NCBI RefSeq assembly: GCF_016861565.1
Contig: NZ_BOLK01000003.1
Location: 179,233 to 243,232, forward strand
Length of the DNA stretch: 64,000 bases
Direction of reading: 5' to 3'
Origin: Secundilactobacillus yichangensis
GTDB taxonomy: Bacteria; Bacillota; Bacilli; Lactobacillales; Lactobacillaceae
Within the stretch, counting starts at the first letter, position 1. Every line of letters starts with the position of its first letter. The position numbers and the translations under genes are program-made. Shown here piece by piece: positions 48,932 through 56,659 of this stretch. The notes beneath the pieces are model-generated. The model had not been told where the DNA came from and made no database searches. It saw only the letters and a program-made list of their open reading frames with translations.

Positions 48932-49855
48932 CTATTCTTCATTTTGCCGTTTTAAAAGTTGCTCATCTAAATCTTCGTTTAAAATCATTTCTTCACCGCG
49001 TCCACGGACATCTTCGGCTTGCAATGTCACGTGACAGATACCGTACTTCTTAGCCAGAACCTCTTCCACCTGATGGTAAATCGGTTCTGCTTCACTTAAT
49101 AGCATGTCACGCATATTGATGTGTGCCGAAAACATAATTCGATTTTCGTCGATCATCCAAACGTGAATGTGGTGAACACTTGTAATACCATCAATTTTCA
49201 TTAAATCGCGCTTAATCGCATCGTAATCCATCTGGGGCGCGCCCTGCATCAAAATCGTAATGGTGTGACGAACAATCGGACATGATTCAAACGTAATGTA
49301 AGCGGCCACGATTATCGTAATAATGGGGTCAATGATAGTGACATTGTACCACTGAATCATGATTGCGCCGAAAATAACACCAACTGACGATAACGTATCG
49401 CTCAACAGATGCAGGTAAGTCGCTTTCATATTCAAATTATGCTTGGAGCCGCGATGCATCAAAATTGCTGACGCTAAGTTTGCCGCCAAGCCAACGATGG
49501 CGACACTCATCATCAGTTCACCATTGATGGTTTCGGGATGGCTAAGCCTCTTGATTGCTTCGACCACCAGGAAAATGGAGACCACGATCAGCAACAAGGC
49601 ATTCAGCATCGCTGCTAAAATCTGTGCCCGACCGTAGCCAAAGGTATTTCGCTCATCCTCATTTCGCAAACTGATTCGGTGTGCAATATAACTGATCACA
49701 ATGGAAAAAGTATCACCTAAGTTATGAAAGGCATCAGAGAGCAGTGACAGACTGCCGGATAGTAGACCACCGACTGCTTCGACTATTGTAATGGCACCGT
49801 TTAAGACGGTAACCGTGAAAAACTTTCTTCCTGTCATACGTTTCTCTTCTGCCAT
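48932..49855 (-). CDS. Cation diffusion facilitator (CzcD-like)
   Basis: 307 residues. Six helices with HNLGD in helix 2 and HLLSDTLSSVGV in helix 5, the HxxxD/HxxxD metal site of Zn/Cd-type CDF exporters, then a cytoplasmic ferredoxin-like domain (SVHHIHVWMIDENRIMFSAH). It exports divalent cations by proton antiport. Pairing with a DtxR-type regulator suggests metal-dependent control. TAGGGGG precedes the ATG. Confidence 0.92.
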   Translation of the reverse strand: MAEEKRMTGRKFFTVTVLNGAITIVEAVGGLLSGSLSLLSDAFHNLGDTFSIVISYIAHRISLRNEDERNTFGYGRAQILAAMLNALLLIVVSIFLVVEAIKRLSHPETINGELMMSVAIVGLAANLASAILMHRGSKHNLNMKATYLHLLSDTLSSVGVIFGAIMIQWYNVTIIDPIITIIVAAYITFESCPIVRHTITILMQGAPQMDYDAIKRDLMKIDGITSVHHIHVWMIDENRIMFSAHINMRDMLLSEAEPIYHQVEEVLAKKYGICHVTLQAEDVRGRGEEMILNEDLDEQLLKRQNEE

Positions 49856-49926
49856 ACTGATACCCCCTAGAAGATAATACTATCACATTTTTAGGGAAAT
49901 GCCGTTACTAAGTTAGGCATATAAAA

Positions 49927-49956
49927 TAAAAACGCCCACCGAATTGGCGAACGTTT
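49927..49956 (-). terminator. Terminator after the GNAT gene
   Basis: Minus-strand AACGTTCGCC/GGTGGGCGTT (10 bp with G-U pairs), 5-base loop, then UUU-rich tail. Confidence 0.7.
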
Positions 49957-49964
49957 TGATTGAA

Positions 49965-50510
49965 TCAATGAGTCTTAACAAGTGACCCAGTTTTAGTTAG
50001 TTTTTCGTAAGCGTAATCGTGCACAGCGGTATCCGCGTCAGCCAGAACTTCAACAGTCCCAGTTTCGCTGAAACCAGCCTTCTTGATCACGTGTTGCATG
50101 CCCTTGTTATCAGGATGCGTATCGATTCGGATACCCTTAATAGAAGAGTTATCTTCGATTTCCTTGAAGATTGCGGCAAATAATTTACCGGATAAGCCCT
50201 GACCGCGATGGTTAGCAGAAACGGCTACCCGGTGGATGGCAACGTACGTATCGTCGTGCGTCAGCCATTCGCCATCGATTTCTTCATAACTTTCGTCTGG
50301 TGCTGGAATGACTGCAGCCGTACCTAACACTTCGTAGCCTTCAACAAGCACTACCGTGTGACCGTTTTGAATGTCATTAACCAGCACGCTGGTATTCGGA
50401 TATCCCCCCTGCCATTGATCAATGTTTTGAGCCGCCAGGTGAGTTTTCCCATCCTGGATGATTGATTCGATTTGTGGTAAATCCTTCATTTCTGCGCGAC
50501 GTAAATACAT
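49965..50510 (-). CDS. GNAT family N-acetyltransferase
   Basis: 181 residues from MYLRRAEMKDLPQIESIIQD. The acetyl-CoA site HRVAVSANHRGQGLSGKLFA (near residue 95) and IRIDTHPDNKGMQHVIKKAG define the fold; the AAQNIDQWQGGYPN segment is common in lactobacillar members. ATG at 50510 is preferred over a GTG three codons earlier, which lies in the GGGGTGG ribosome site. The substrate is unknown. Confidence 0.85.
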   Translation of the reverse strand: MYLRRAEMKDLPQIESIIQDGKTHLAAQNIDQWQGGYPNTSVLVNDIQNGHTVVLVEGYEVLGTAAVIPAPDESYEEIDGEWLTHDDTYVAIHRVAVSANHRGQGLSGKLFAAIFKEIEDNSSIKGIRIDTHPDNKGMQHVIKKAGFSETGTVEVLADADTAVHDYAYEKLTKTGSLVKTH

Positions 50511-50528
50511 TTGTTCCACCCCTTTATT

Positions 50529-50780
50529 TTCACAAGATTTTGATATCTTAACCTGTATAAACGCAGATGTCTAGTAAAATCGCTCGAAATTTACCTAATA
50601 ATTTCATTAAGAAATTTCTAATTTTTAAAAGCTGTTAAACGGGGATTGTAAGCGGACTAAAAAGTGGGTTTCACAGGAAGATTGTGAAAAAAGAATTGGC
50701 TCCATGGGGGGTAGGTACGGGGCTCTGGGGTTTAGATCACTAAGTATTGGCACACTAATCTCATTTAGCGAAAACGTGTT
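50529..50780. other. Intergenic stretch without recognised feature
   Basis: About 250 bases between the acetyltransferase start and the palindromic element at 50783. It contains a G-rich patch (50704-50733, several GGGG runs) but no gene, tRNA or clear promoter that I can support. Confidence 0.4.
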
Positions 50781-50782
50781 CC

Positions 50783-50879
50783 AACAAGCAGAGACTTGCA
50801 TCTAAGGCAACCCTGACAGAAATCCAAGACCGGGATTTCCGTCAGGGTTGCCTTAGACTCCAGTCTCTAACCGCTTGTT
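50783..50879. repeat. Long palindromic intergenic element, copy 3 (divergent)
   Basis: A 97-base imperfect palindrome. The core CTAAGGCAACCCTGAC...GAAATCC pairs with GGATTTC...GTCAGGGTTGCCTTAG; outer blocks AGACT/AGTCT and AACAAGC/GCTTGTT add arms. Its right arm, read on the minus strand (TGTAGAGTGTGTAAAC...), resembles the right arm of copy 1 (TGTAGAGTGTAAAAT...). Confidence 0.75.
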
Positions 50880-50894
50880 TACACACTCTACACG

Positions 50895-50928
50895 AAAAGA
50901 CTCCCCCAGTTTTTCACTGAAGGAGCCT
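50895..50928 (-). terminator. Terminator near 50.9 kb (minus strand)
   Basis: Minus-strand GGCTCCTTCAG pairs with CTGGGGGAGTC (11 bp with G-U pairs), 7-base loop, then UUUU. It may end the NCS1 permease transcript or a separate short RNA starting near 51033. Confidence 0.7.
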
Positions 50929-51033
50929 TCCGAGTGGTTGGGTGACCGGCCAGCACTGAGAAAATCAATTTCTTAATTTTCACTTACCCGTCAATCAGAT
51001 ACGATTACTGGCTCAGCTTACACTGAACACTCA
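50929..51033 (-). ncRNA. Candidate short RNA upstream of the 50.9 kb terminator
   Basis: A promoter-like pair, TTGACA (51065-51070) and TACAAT (51040-51045), points minus-ward into 105 bases without a gene, ending in the terminator at 50895-50928. The segment has alternative pairings (CTGAG with CTCAG, or CCAG with CTGG) and a hairpin GAAAAT/ATTTTC. It also contains GCCGGTCACCCA, which occurs in the stem II area of the T-box at 41.1 kb. Confidence 0.35.
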
Positions 51034-51193
51034 AAGCGCATTGTAGCGCCATCCATGGCAAATCTGTCAAGTTTAGCGACTAGCGACGTTTATCAAACTA
51101 CATTCAAAGACAAACTTCAAAAGTATTTCCAGTATCAGCCAGTCATATCCTACCACTATAGTAAGAATAACATTATCAAACACTTATGGGAAC

Positions 51194-52558
51194 CTATTCA
51201 CCCTGCTTTTGTGTGAATTTCATGAGGATGCCGTACAGAACCATGCTAAGAATAATCACGACGAAAGTCGCCCCGATAGTATCCGCAATAATCGCAACGT
51301 GCTTCAGTCCAATATAGCAAGCTACCGAGACCACCCACACGAAAATGGCAATCCAGTTAACACCGCCGTGATACCAATACTGTCCGTGAAGTTTTGTGAA
51401 ATCATCAATGTGATACTGACGGTGTCTTAACCAGAAGTAGTCCGCTAGGAAAATCCCGATTTCCGGTCCTAAGACCATGCCAATACCGTTTAAAAAGGCT
51501 TCAAAAATCGTCAAAAATGATGCAACAAAGATGGGAAGAAACGTGACGGCAGTGGCAACCAATGTAACCACCCACAGGCTGACTCTCAGACTTAGTCGGC
51601 GTGTCATATTTGTCAGCGCCGAACCAGCTGACATCAGATTAACTGCGTTGGCAGTGGTACTGGTCAGGATGATCACGATCATGGCTAAGAAACCCAGTCC
51701 GAGCTTGCTGGCAATGGTACTGGGATCAGAATTGTTCGGATCAAAATGGTTCAGCGTGATCGCCGTGCCAATCGTAGCAATCAACCCGATAAAGGCAAAC
51801 CAGAACAACCCGAGGTTCGCACCGAGAAACGATGCCTGCGTAGCGTTTTTCTTCACACCAGTAAAGCGCGAAAAGTCACTAGCAGCAGTCACCCAAGCCA
51901 AGTTAAAGGCCGCTAATACATCAATGGCCGCGCCGGGTGTCATTTTCAAATCATGAGGTGGCTGCCAGTTCAGAATTTCATGGAAGGAAACCGTTTGAAA
52001 AACCACAACGGATTCCCAAATCACGAAGATAAATACCAGCACGATACCAATTCGCTCAATCAGCTGAACTGACCGCTGTCCAAGAGAAATACTGAGGAGG
52101 TGAAAAATACTCATAACAATGATTCCTACCGCCAGGCCCATGGTACCGCCGGGTTTACCGTACACCGGCCAGCCAAACAAGTCGTGGAATAAGAAACTCA
52201 TTGAAGTAGCGGCAATAAAAGTATTCACTGCAGCCCAGCCGATAAACTGAATCAGGTTAATGACCGATGGCAAAAGGCTGCCCCGTAACCCAAAGGAAGC
52301 CCGGGTCAACGTCATGGCGGTGAGGCCAGTTTTATAGCCCATGTAACTAGCGGCTGCCAAAAGCAAATAAGAAATAATCCCCGTCACGATCAACGTGGTT
52401 GATGCCGTTAGAAAACCGCAAGCGGCAATTACACCACCGATATACCACGTTCCGTTATTAGCATTGGCACCAACCCAAGTCGCAAACATATCCCAATAAG
52501 ACATGTGCCGCGCTGCCATCGGAATCGCGGGAACTCGTCCTAACCCATTCTTTGCCAA
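51194..52558 (-). CDS. NCS1 family nucleobase permease (CodB/CytX-like)
   Basis: 454 residues, about 12 membrane helices, of the nucleobase-cation symporter 1 family. Family landmarks are the N-terminal WVGANANNGTWYIGGVIAAC segment, IQFIGWAAVNTFIA and WVTAASDFSRFTG. The PyrR-binding leader upstream indicates that the substrate is a pyrimidine such as uracil or cytosine; this is inference. The start is TTG behind GGAGAG. Confidence 0.87.
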   Translation of the reverse strand: MAKNGLGRVPAIPMAARHMSYWDMFATWVGANANNGTWYIGGVIAACGFLTASTTLIVTGIISYLLLAAASYMGYKTGLTAMTLTRASFGLRGSLLPSVINLIQFIGWAAVNTFIAATSMSFLFHDLFGWPVYGKPGGTMGLAVGIIVMSIFHLLSISLGQRSVQLIERIGIVLVFIFVIWESVVVFQTVSFHEILNWQPPHDLKMTPGAAIDVLAAFNLAWVTAASDFSRFTGVKKNATQASFLGANLGLFWFAFIGLIATIGTAITLNHFDPNNSDPSTIASKLGLGFLAMIVIILTSTTANAVNLMSAGSALTNMTRRLSLRVSLWVVTLVATAVTFLPIFVASFLTIFEAFLNGIGMVLGPEIGIFLADYFWLRHRQYHIDDFTKLHGQYWYHGGVNWIAIFVWVVSVACYIGLKHVAIIADTIGATFVVIILSMVLYGILMKFTQKQGE

Positions 52559-52606
52559 CTAAACCACTCTCCATTCAGCGTTTAATAGTGTTCCTGATAT
52601 CCCCAA

Positions 52607-52642
52607 CAAAAAACACCTCTATGCCCGCAGGTATAGAGGTGT
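52607..52642 (-). terminator. Terminator of the PyrR attenuator
   Basis: Minus-strand ACACCTCTAT/ATAGAGGTGT, 10 bp with a GC-rich loop, then six U, in the leader of the NCS1 permease. Confidence 0.88.
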
Positions 52643-52679
52643 CGTTATTTATTGCTGTTGCCAGCGCCGACCCTTTATT

Positions 52680-52693
52680 AGCCTCACGGGACT
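52680..52693 (-). promoter_or_regulatory. PyrR-binding motif in the permease leader
   Basis: Minus-strand AGTCCCGTGAGGCT fits the PyrR anti-antiterminator consensus (AGUCC-NGNGAGGCU). UMP- or UTP-bound PyrR would hold this loop, let the terminator form and switch the permease off when pyrimidines are plentiful. Confidence 0.88.
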
Positions 52694-52721
52694 AAGTTTA
52701 AAAGGTTTATTAATTGAATTT

Positions 52722-52750
52722 AGTATAGGTTTCCGCATGATACTTGTCAA
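52722..52750 (-). promoter_or_regulatory. Promoter of the NCS1 permease transcript
   Basis: Minus-strand TTGACA (52745-52750), 17 bases, TATACT (52722-52727). The -35 box overlaps the stop of the upstream hypothetical gene. Confidence 0.8.
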
Positions 52751-53157
52751 CTGACGATTTGATGCCACTCCGCTTCGTCAGCCCGGGAGATGTCATTTAA
52801 AAATTTCAGTACTCGCTGTGCCCGCTTTTCCTGCTGAGCAAATAGACTGTTTAGCCCAGCACCAGTTGTCAACGGCTGGCCTAATCGTAACTGCTTGTCC
52901 TGACGGGTGCCTTCCGCAAAGGCGACGACCATTTCACCGCTGTCAATCGTGGTAAACAAGAAGAACAGACTATACGGATCATCGTCAACAAGGTACGCCG
53001 GCATTGCCCAGATCCCCTCCTGCAACTCACGCAGCTCGGAATCACCGAACCGGTAGTCCAGGTGGTTTTGCTGGTTGATGGGTGTCTTCAAAAATAGCAT
53101 CATCTCATCAAACTTATCGTCGCCCAGCTTTAAAGCTGCGTTATCATTTTCACTCAA
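52747..53157 (-). CDS. Hypothetical protein (possibly SseB-like)
   Basis: 136 residues, soluble, acidic. Segments LREGIWAMPAYLVDD-like (LQEGIWAMPAYLVDDDPYSL) and TTIDSGEMVVAFAEGTRQ suggest a beta-rich SseB-type fold, but I do not recognise it firmly. The start is TTG, with GGGAGG eight bases upstream. It stands alone between the permease and pyrD. Confidence 0.7.
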   Translation of the reverse strand: MSENDNAALKLGDDKFDEMMLFLKTPINQQNHLDYRFGDSELRELQEGIWAMPAYLVDDDPYSLFFLFTTIDSGEMVVAFAEGTRQDKQLRLGQPLTTGAGLNSLFAQQEKRAQRVLKFLNDISRADEAEWHQIVS

Positions 53158-53278
53158 TGTGTGGACCTCCCTTAAACTTTTAAGGTCTATCTTACCAGTT
53201 TTTTACCGCAATTGTCTGCTGAAATTCTTGGAATACTGGAAGTTAATTAAAATATCCTCGTTTCTGGCAAACCGTATC

Positions 53279-53307
53279 TTGACTCTGACAAATTTATACT
53301 GTACAGT
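53279..53307 (+). promoter_or_regulatory. Promoter of pyrD
   Basis: TTGACT (53279-53284), 17 bases, TACAGT (53302-53307), about 50 bases before the gene. No PyrR motif is visible in this short leader. Confidence 0.6.
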
Positions 53308-53355
53308 TAACGACAATTGAATACCAAATAAATTCAGACAGGGAGCTGATTTTTG

Positions 53356-54303
53356 ATGACGAGTTTAGCAACGAGTATTGGTGGCAGAACCTTTGATAAC
53401 TGCATGATGAATGCGGCGGGGATTCGCTGCCAGAACAAGAAAGATTTGGACGCACTGGTCGCATCTCGTGCCGGCGCTTACGTTACGAAGAGTGCCACGC
53501 CGCAAAAACGGGCGGGGAACCCTTCACCGCGGATGCACACTTTACCTAATAAGGGCAGTATTAATTCCATGGGTCTGCCAAACAACGGCCTGGATTACTA
53601 CTTAGATTATGTAGTCGACGACCAGCATAAACGGCCCGATGCCACCAACTTTCTTTCCGTGGCTGGCACAAGTTTGGAAGATAACTTAGCCATGCTGCAC
53701 CAGATTCAGGAATCTGAATATCACGGTTTTGTGGAATTAAACTTATCCTGCCCAAACGTTCCGGGAAAGCCGCAAGTCGGTTATGACTTTGACCGGGTTA
53801 ACGAAGTACTGGATGAAGTTTTCAAGTTCTACACCAAACCGCTGGGCGTGAAACTGCCACCCTACTTTGATTTAGTTCACTTTGACCAAATTGCGGCAAT
53901 TTTAAACCAGTACCCACTGACCTTCGTCAATTCAATCAACAGTATCGGTAACGCACTAGTGGTTGATCCTCAGACGGAACGGGTGGTTATTCGACCTAAG
54001 GGTGGTTTTGGCGGCATTGGCGGTGCGTCAGTCAAGCCAACCGCTCTCGCTAACGTGCGGGGATTGGCATTGCGGCTAAAACCAGAAATCGCTATTGTGG
54101 GAACTGGTGGCATTACAACCGGTGTGGATGTTTTTGAACACATCTTATGCGGTGCTTCCATGGTTCAAATCGGTACGCAGTTCGGCTATGAAGGTACGGC
54201 AATCTTTGACCGCCTTGCAGAAGAACTAAAAGCAATTATGAATCAAAAGGGCTACACAAATATCACTGAATTTCGTGGTAAGCTCAAAACGTTTGATGAT
54301 TAA
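53356..54303 (+). CDS. pyrD: Dihydroorotate dehydrogenase, class 1A (fumarate-type)
   Basis: 315-residue cytosolic FMN enzyme that oxidises dihydroorotate to orotate, the fourth step of UMP synthesis, with fumarate as acceptor in this class. The catalytic cysteine lies in [14 protein letters not shown] (residue 132); the FMN phosphate site is GTGGITTG. Residues NSMGLPNNG are the substrate loop. ATG at 53356 is preferred over a TTG one codon earlier. Single gene, away from other pyr genes, near a pyrimidine-controlled permease. Confidence 0.95.
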   Translation: MTSLATSIGGRTFDNCMMNAAGIRCQNKKDLDALVASRAGAYVTKSATPQKRAGNPSPRMHTLPNKGSINSMGLPNNGLDYYLDYVVDDQHKRPDATNFLSVAGTSLEDNLAMLHQIQESEYHGFVELNLSCPNVPGKPQVGYDFDRVNEVLDEVFKFYTKPLGVKLPPYFDLVHFDQIAAILNQYPLTFVNSINSIGNALVVDPQTERVVIRPKGGFGGIGGASVKPTALANVRGLALRLKPEIAIVGTGGITTGVDVFEHILCGASMVQIGTQFGYEGTAIFDRLAEELKAIMNQKGYTNITEFRGKLKTFDD

Positions 54304-54308
54304 ACAAT

Positions 54309-54540
54309 CTACAAAGAGTGTGCGACAAAACTCGGTAGATTCCTGAATTTAACGTAAAGAATGCCTATTCCGGCGAACTTTGTCGGAGTAGGCATTCTTT
54401 GCGTTAAATGGCCGGAATCTGAGTTTTAGAGCATGATTAGGCTATATTAACGTGTTGAACTAAAATACGATTACAACAAGATTTAGCTAATAGGCTGATT
54501 GAAATTCTTACCAACATAAACTTATGGCACAGCCTGTTTT
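54309..54540. repeat. Possible MITE-like unit enclosing palindromic element copy 2
   Basis: Contains the palindrome at 54327-54427. Its ends look like weak terminal inverted repeats: AGAGTGTGCGACAAAA on the left and, read on the minus strand, CAGGCTGTGCCATAAG on the right. About 230 bases with no open frame. The boundaries are uncertain. Confidence 0.4.
54327..54427. repeat. Long palindromic intergenic element, copy 2
   Basis: A 101-base imperfect palindrome: AAAACTC...GATTCC with GGAATC...GAGTTTT outside, TTAACG-AAAGAATGCC with GGCATTCTTT-GCGTTAA inside, around a GGCGAACTTTGTC loop region. The outer blocks match copy 1; the inner core is different. It lies just after pyrD and convergent to the DUF1003 gene. 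Confidence 0.8.
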
Positions 54541-54542
54541 TT

Positions 54543-55265
54543 TCATTCTTTAGTCTCCCGCAGTTCAGCGAGCTCCGAGCGAATTTCCGACAGGATTTCA
54601 ATTTGTAATTTTTCAATCTCCAAGGTATGGGGAATCTGGTTTTGAGAGAGATGATCCAGCTTCGCGTGCAGGATTCGCAATTCGTGTTCTGATTTCAAGT
54701 TAACGTGGAAATCATTTTCAGCCGCCATGCGATCACGGTCAGCCGAACGGTTTTGACTCATCATGATGATGGGTGCTTGAATCGCTGAAATGCAGCTTAA
54801 TACCAAGTTAAGTAAAATAAATGGAAAGCGGTCAAAGTGAATCCCAAATAATTGCAGACTGTTGACTAGCATCCAGGAAATCAAAACGAAGACAAAGATC
54901 CCGATGAAGCCCCAGCTACCGCCAAAACGAGCAACGTCATCCGCCACTCGTTCACCAAAGGTCAGACTCTTGTTAAGGGTTTCGTTAACGTCGGTAATTT
55001 CGTAATCGTCGCTTTGCATCGCCCTGGTCAGCTTACGGTTGATTTTATGGCTTTGTTTGAGATCCGAGTTGATCATCGCGTCAACGTTAGCCAACCGATA
55101 TTTTAGCAAATGATGCCCACAAATAAAATCGGTAACCTTTGCTTTGGGATAATCGTGTTTGACCCGCTGCCGAATCGCAGTGGATAGATCAGCTAAGTAC
55201 AACCCTTCATCAACGTGGTAGTCTTTTCCATCCACGATGCATTGTACCCTTAGATTTTCTGCCAT
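54543..55265 (-). CDS. DUF1003 family membrane protein
   Basis: 240 residues. A soluble N-terminal part of about 125 residues (including FICGHHLLKYRL) precedes two membrane helices (FIGIFVFVLISWMLVNSLQL; FPFILLNLVLSCISAIQAPI) and a charged coiled-coil tail with MMSQNRSADRDR, the DUF1003 signature. The start is ATG at 55265 behind GAGGAG. Function unknown. Confidence 0.87.
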   Translation of the reverse strand: MAENLRVQCIVDGKDYHVDEGLYLADLSTAIRQRVKHDYPKAKVTDFICGHHLLKYRLANVDAMINSDLKQSHKINRKLTRAMQSDDYEITDVNETLNKSLTFGERVADDVARFGGSWGFIGIFVFVLISWMLVNSLQLFGIHFDRFPFILLNLVLSCISAIQAPIIMMSQNRSADRDRMAAENDFHVNLKSEHELRILHAKLDHLSQNQIPHTLEIEKLQIEILSEIRSELAELRETKE

Positions 55266-55297
55266 GCGCTTCACTCCTCTCGTCAATAGTTTACCGC

Positions 55298-55337
55298 AAA
55301 AACACCCGCCGCAAAACGGCTGTTTTGCGGCGGGTGT
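55298..55337 (-). terminator. Terminator after the 63-residue hypothetical gene
   Basis: Perfect 16 bp GC-rich stem ACACCCGCCGCAAAAC/GTTTTGCGGCGGGTGT with a 4-base loop; five U on the minus strand. Confidence 0.92.
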
Positions 55338-55404
55338 CATTTGGAAATCGTCTGAGTACGGTGTTTCAAATTAATGGCGACAAACAGATGTCTACAGCAA
55401 CGGT

Positions 55405-55596
55405 TTATTCTGTAACTAAGTCCTTGTCAACAAACGGTTTCTTGGCAGCTTTTAAAGAAGCTTTCATCTCAGCCATGTGCTTTACAAACTTTTCGTCCTT
55501 AAGGTCACAGTCAAACCACGATAGTTCAGAAAGGTTTTCGTCCATTTGGGATAAAATCTTTGCAATCGCCTGCTGTGACTCATCATTAGTTGTCAT
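55405..55596 (-). CDS. Small hypothetical protein
   Basis: 63 residues, acidic and helical (MTTNDESQQAIAKILSQMDE; ending AAKKPFVDKDLVTE). The ATG at 55596 has AAGGAG eight bases upstream, and a strong terminator follows, so it is likely a real gene. No family recognised. Confidence 0.7.
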   Translation of the reverse strand: MTTNDESQQAIAKILSQMDENLSELSWFDCDLKDEKFVKHMAEMKASLKAAKKPFVDKDLVTE

Positions 55597-55766
55597 CAAA
55601 TTCACTCCTTAGTAGTTTTTACAATTGCCATAATACAGAATTTCTGGGGAATAGCAAGCGTTTTACTCTAAAAAGTTCACTATGAGATGATTTCTTACCT
55701 TTCCGCCGTTTTCAACATAATTTACTCAGATAATCATTCATTGAACTGCATGTATTTTCAAATTAT

Positions 55767-56639
55767 TCACTTAATCACTTTTAGCATATCGGCCGGTAAA
55801 TCAGCTTCGAAATGACGGGGGTCACCAGTGACAGGATCTTGATAATCCAATTGGTATGCGTGCAGTGCCTGACGGTTAATTAGGTCTGCGGGACCACCAT
55901 AAAGTGCATCACCAAGCAACGGATGACCAATCGATCTAAAGTGCGCCCGAATCTGGTGCGTCCGGCCCGTGTGCAGTAGCACCTCCACCAACGTCCAATT
56001 GGTACTGCTCTGCCGAACCCAATATTCCGTTTGGGCGGATTTACCGTCTGGTGCCACAACCTGATCAAAACCATCAGCTGAACGTTTTAAGGGCGCATCA
56101 ATTAAATCGTGGTCGTGATCCAACTGACCGCTGACAATTGCCAAATAACGTTTCTTTAAACGATGATCAGCCAACTGCTGGTTCAGCCAGGAATTAGCTA
56201 ACCGATGTTTAGCAATCAGCACTAATCCGCTGGTATCGCGATCCAGACGGGTAATGATGTGCGGGACCAGATTTTGATCGCCAGTTGCAGTTAAATGTCC
56301 CTTGACCCGGTTGACTAAGGTATCGGTTCGGTTACTTGGGCCAGGTACCGAAGTTAATCCAGCCGGTTTTAAAACCACCAGTGTGTTGGCGTCTTCACTG
56401 ACAACTTCCAACGCTTCTGTACTAACGGGCACTTCCGGATCGGCCGGTTCCACCGGGACGACTAGTGTCACTTTATCGCCCGGATTCACTTTAACCGCAG
56501 GCTTTTTCGTAGCGTCATTGACTAATATTTCCCCGTTACTCTGGTTCAGTTGCGTAAACATCCGGTGGCTGACGCCGTGCTGGCTTAAAACCTGTTTTGC
56601 CGATAAACCAGAATCAGTTACCGTCCACGTAAATTCCAT
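55767..56639 (-). CDS. RluA-family pseudouridine synthase
   Basis: 290 residues. A short S4-like N-terminal part (about 15-65) is followed by the catalytic domain; the active-site aspartate is D133 in ITRLDRDTSG. The usual histidine before RLD is threonine here. LLHTGRTHQIRAHF and HPLLGDALYGG are typical. It modifies uridines in 23S rRNA or tRNA; which position is unknown. It lies 20 bases downstream of the pyruvate oxidase gene and may be co-transcribed. Confidence 0.9.
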   Translation of the reverse strand: MEFTWTVTDSGLSAKQVLSQHGVSHRMFTQLNQSNGEILVNDATKKPAVKVNPGDKVTLVVPVEPADPEVPVSTEALEVVSEDANTLVVLKPAGLTSVPGPSNRTDTLVNRVKGHLTATGDQNLVPHIITRLDRDTSGLVLIAKHRLANSWLNQQLADHRLKKRYLAIVSGQLDHDHDLIDAPLKRSADGFDQVVAPDGKSAQTEYWVRQSSTNWTLVEVLLHTGRTHQIRAHFRSIGHPLLGDALYGGPADLINRQALHAYQLDYQDPVTGDPRHFEADLPADMLKVIK

Positions 56640-56659
56640 TTAGTTGCTTCGCTCCAATC

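Noticed and set aside
49880..49905. Imperfect dyad (CCCTA...TAGGG, GATA...TATC) before the CDF transporter as a DtxR operator
   Set aside because: The two nested repeats are not centred on the same point and do not match a known DtxR/MntR box closely.
50704..50733. G-rich patch as a possible quadruplex regulator
   Set aside because: The GGGG runs are irregularly spaced and there is no nearby promoter or gene start to give it a role.
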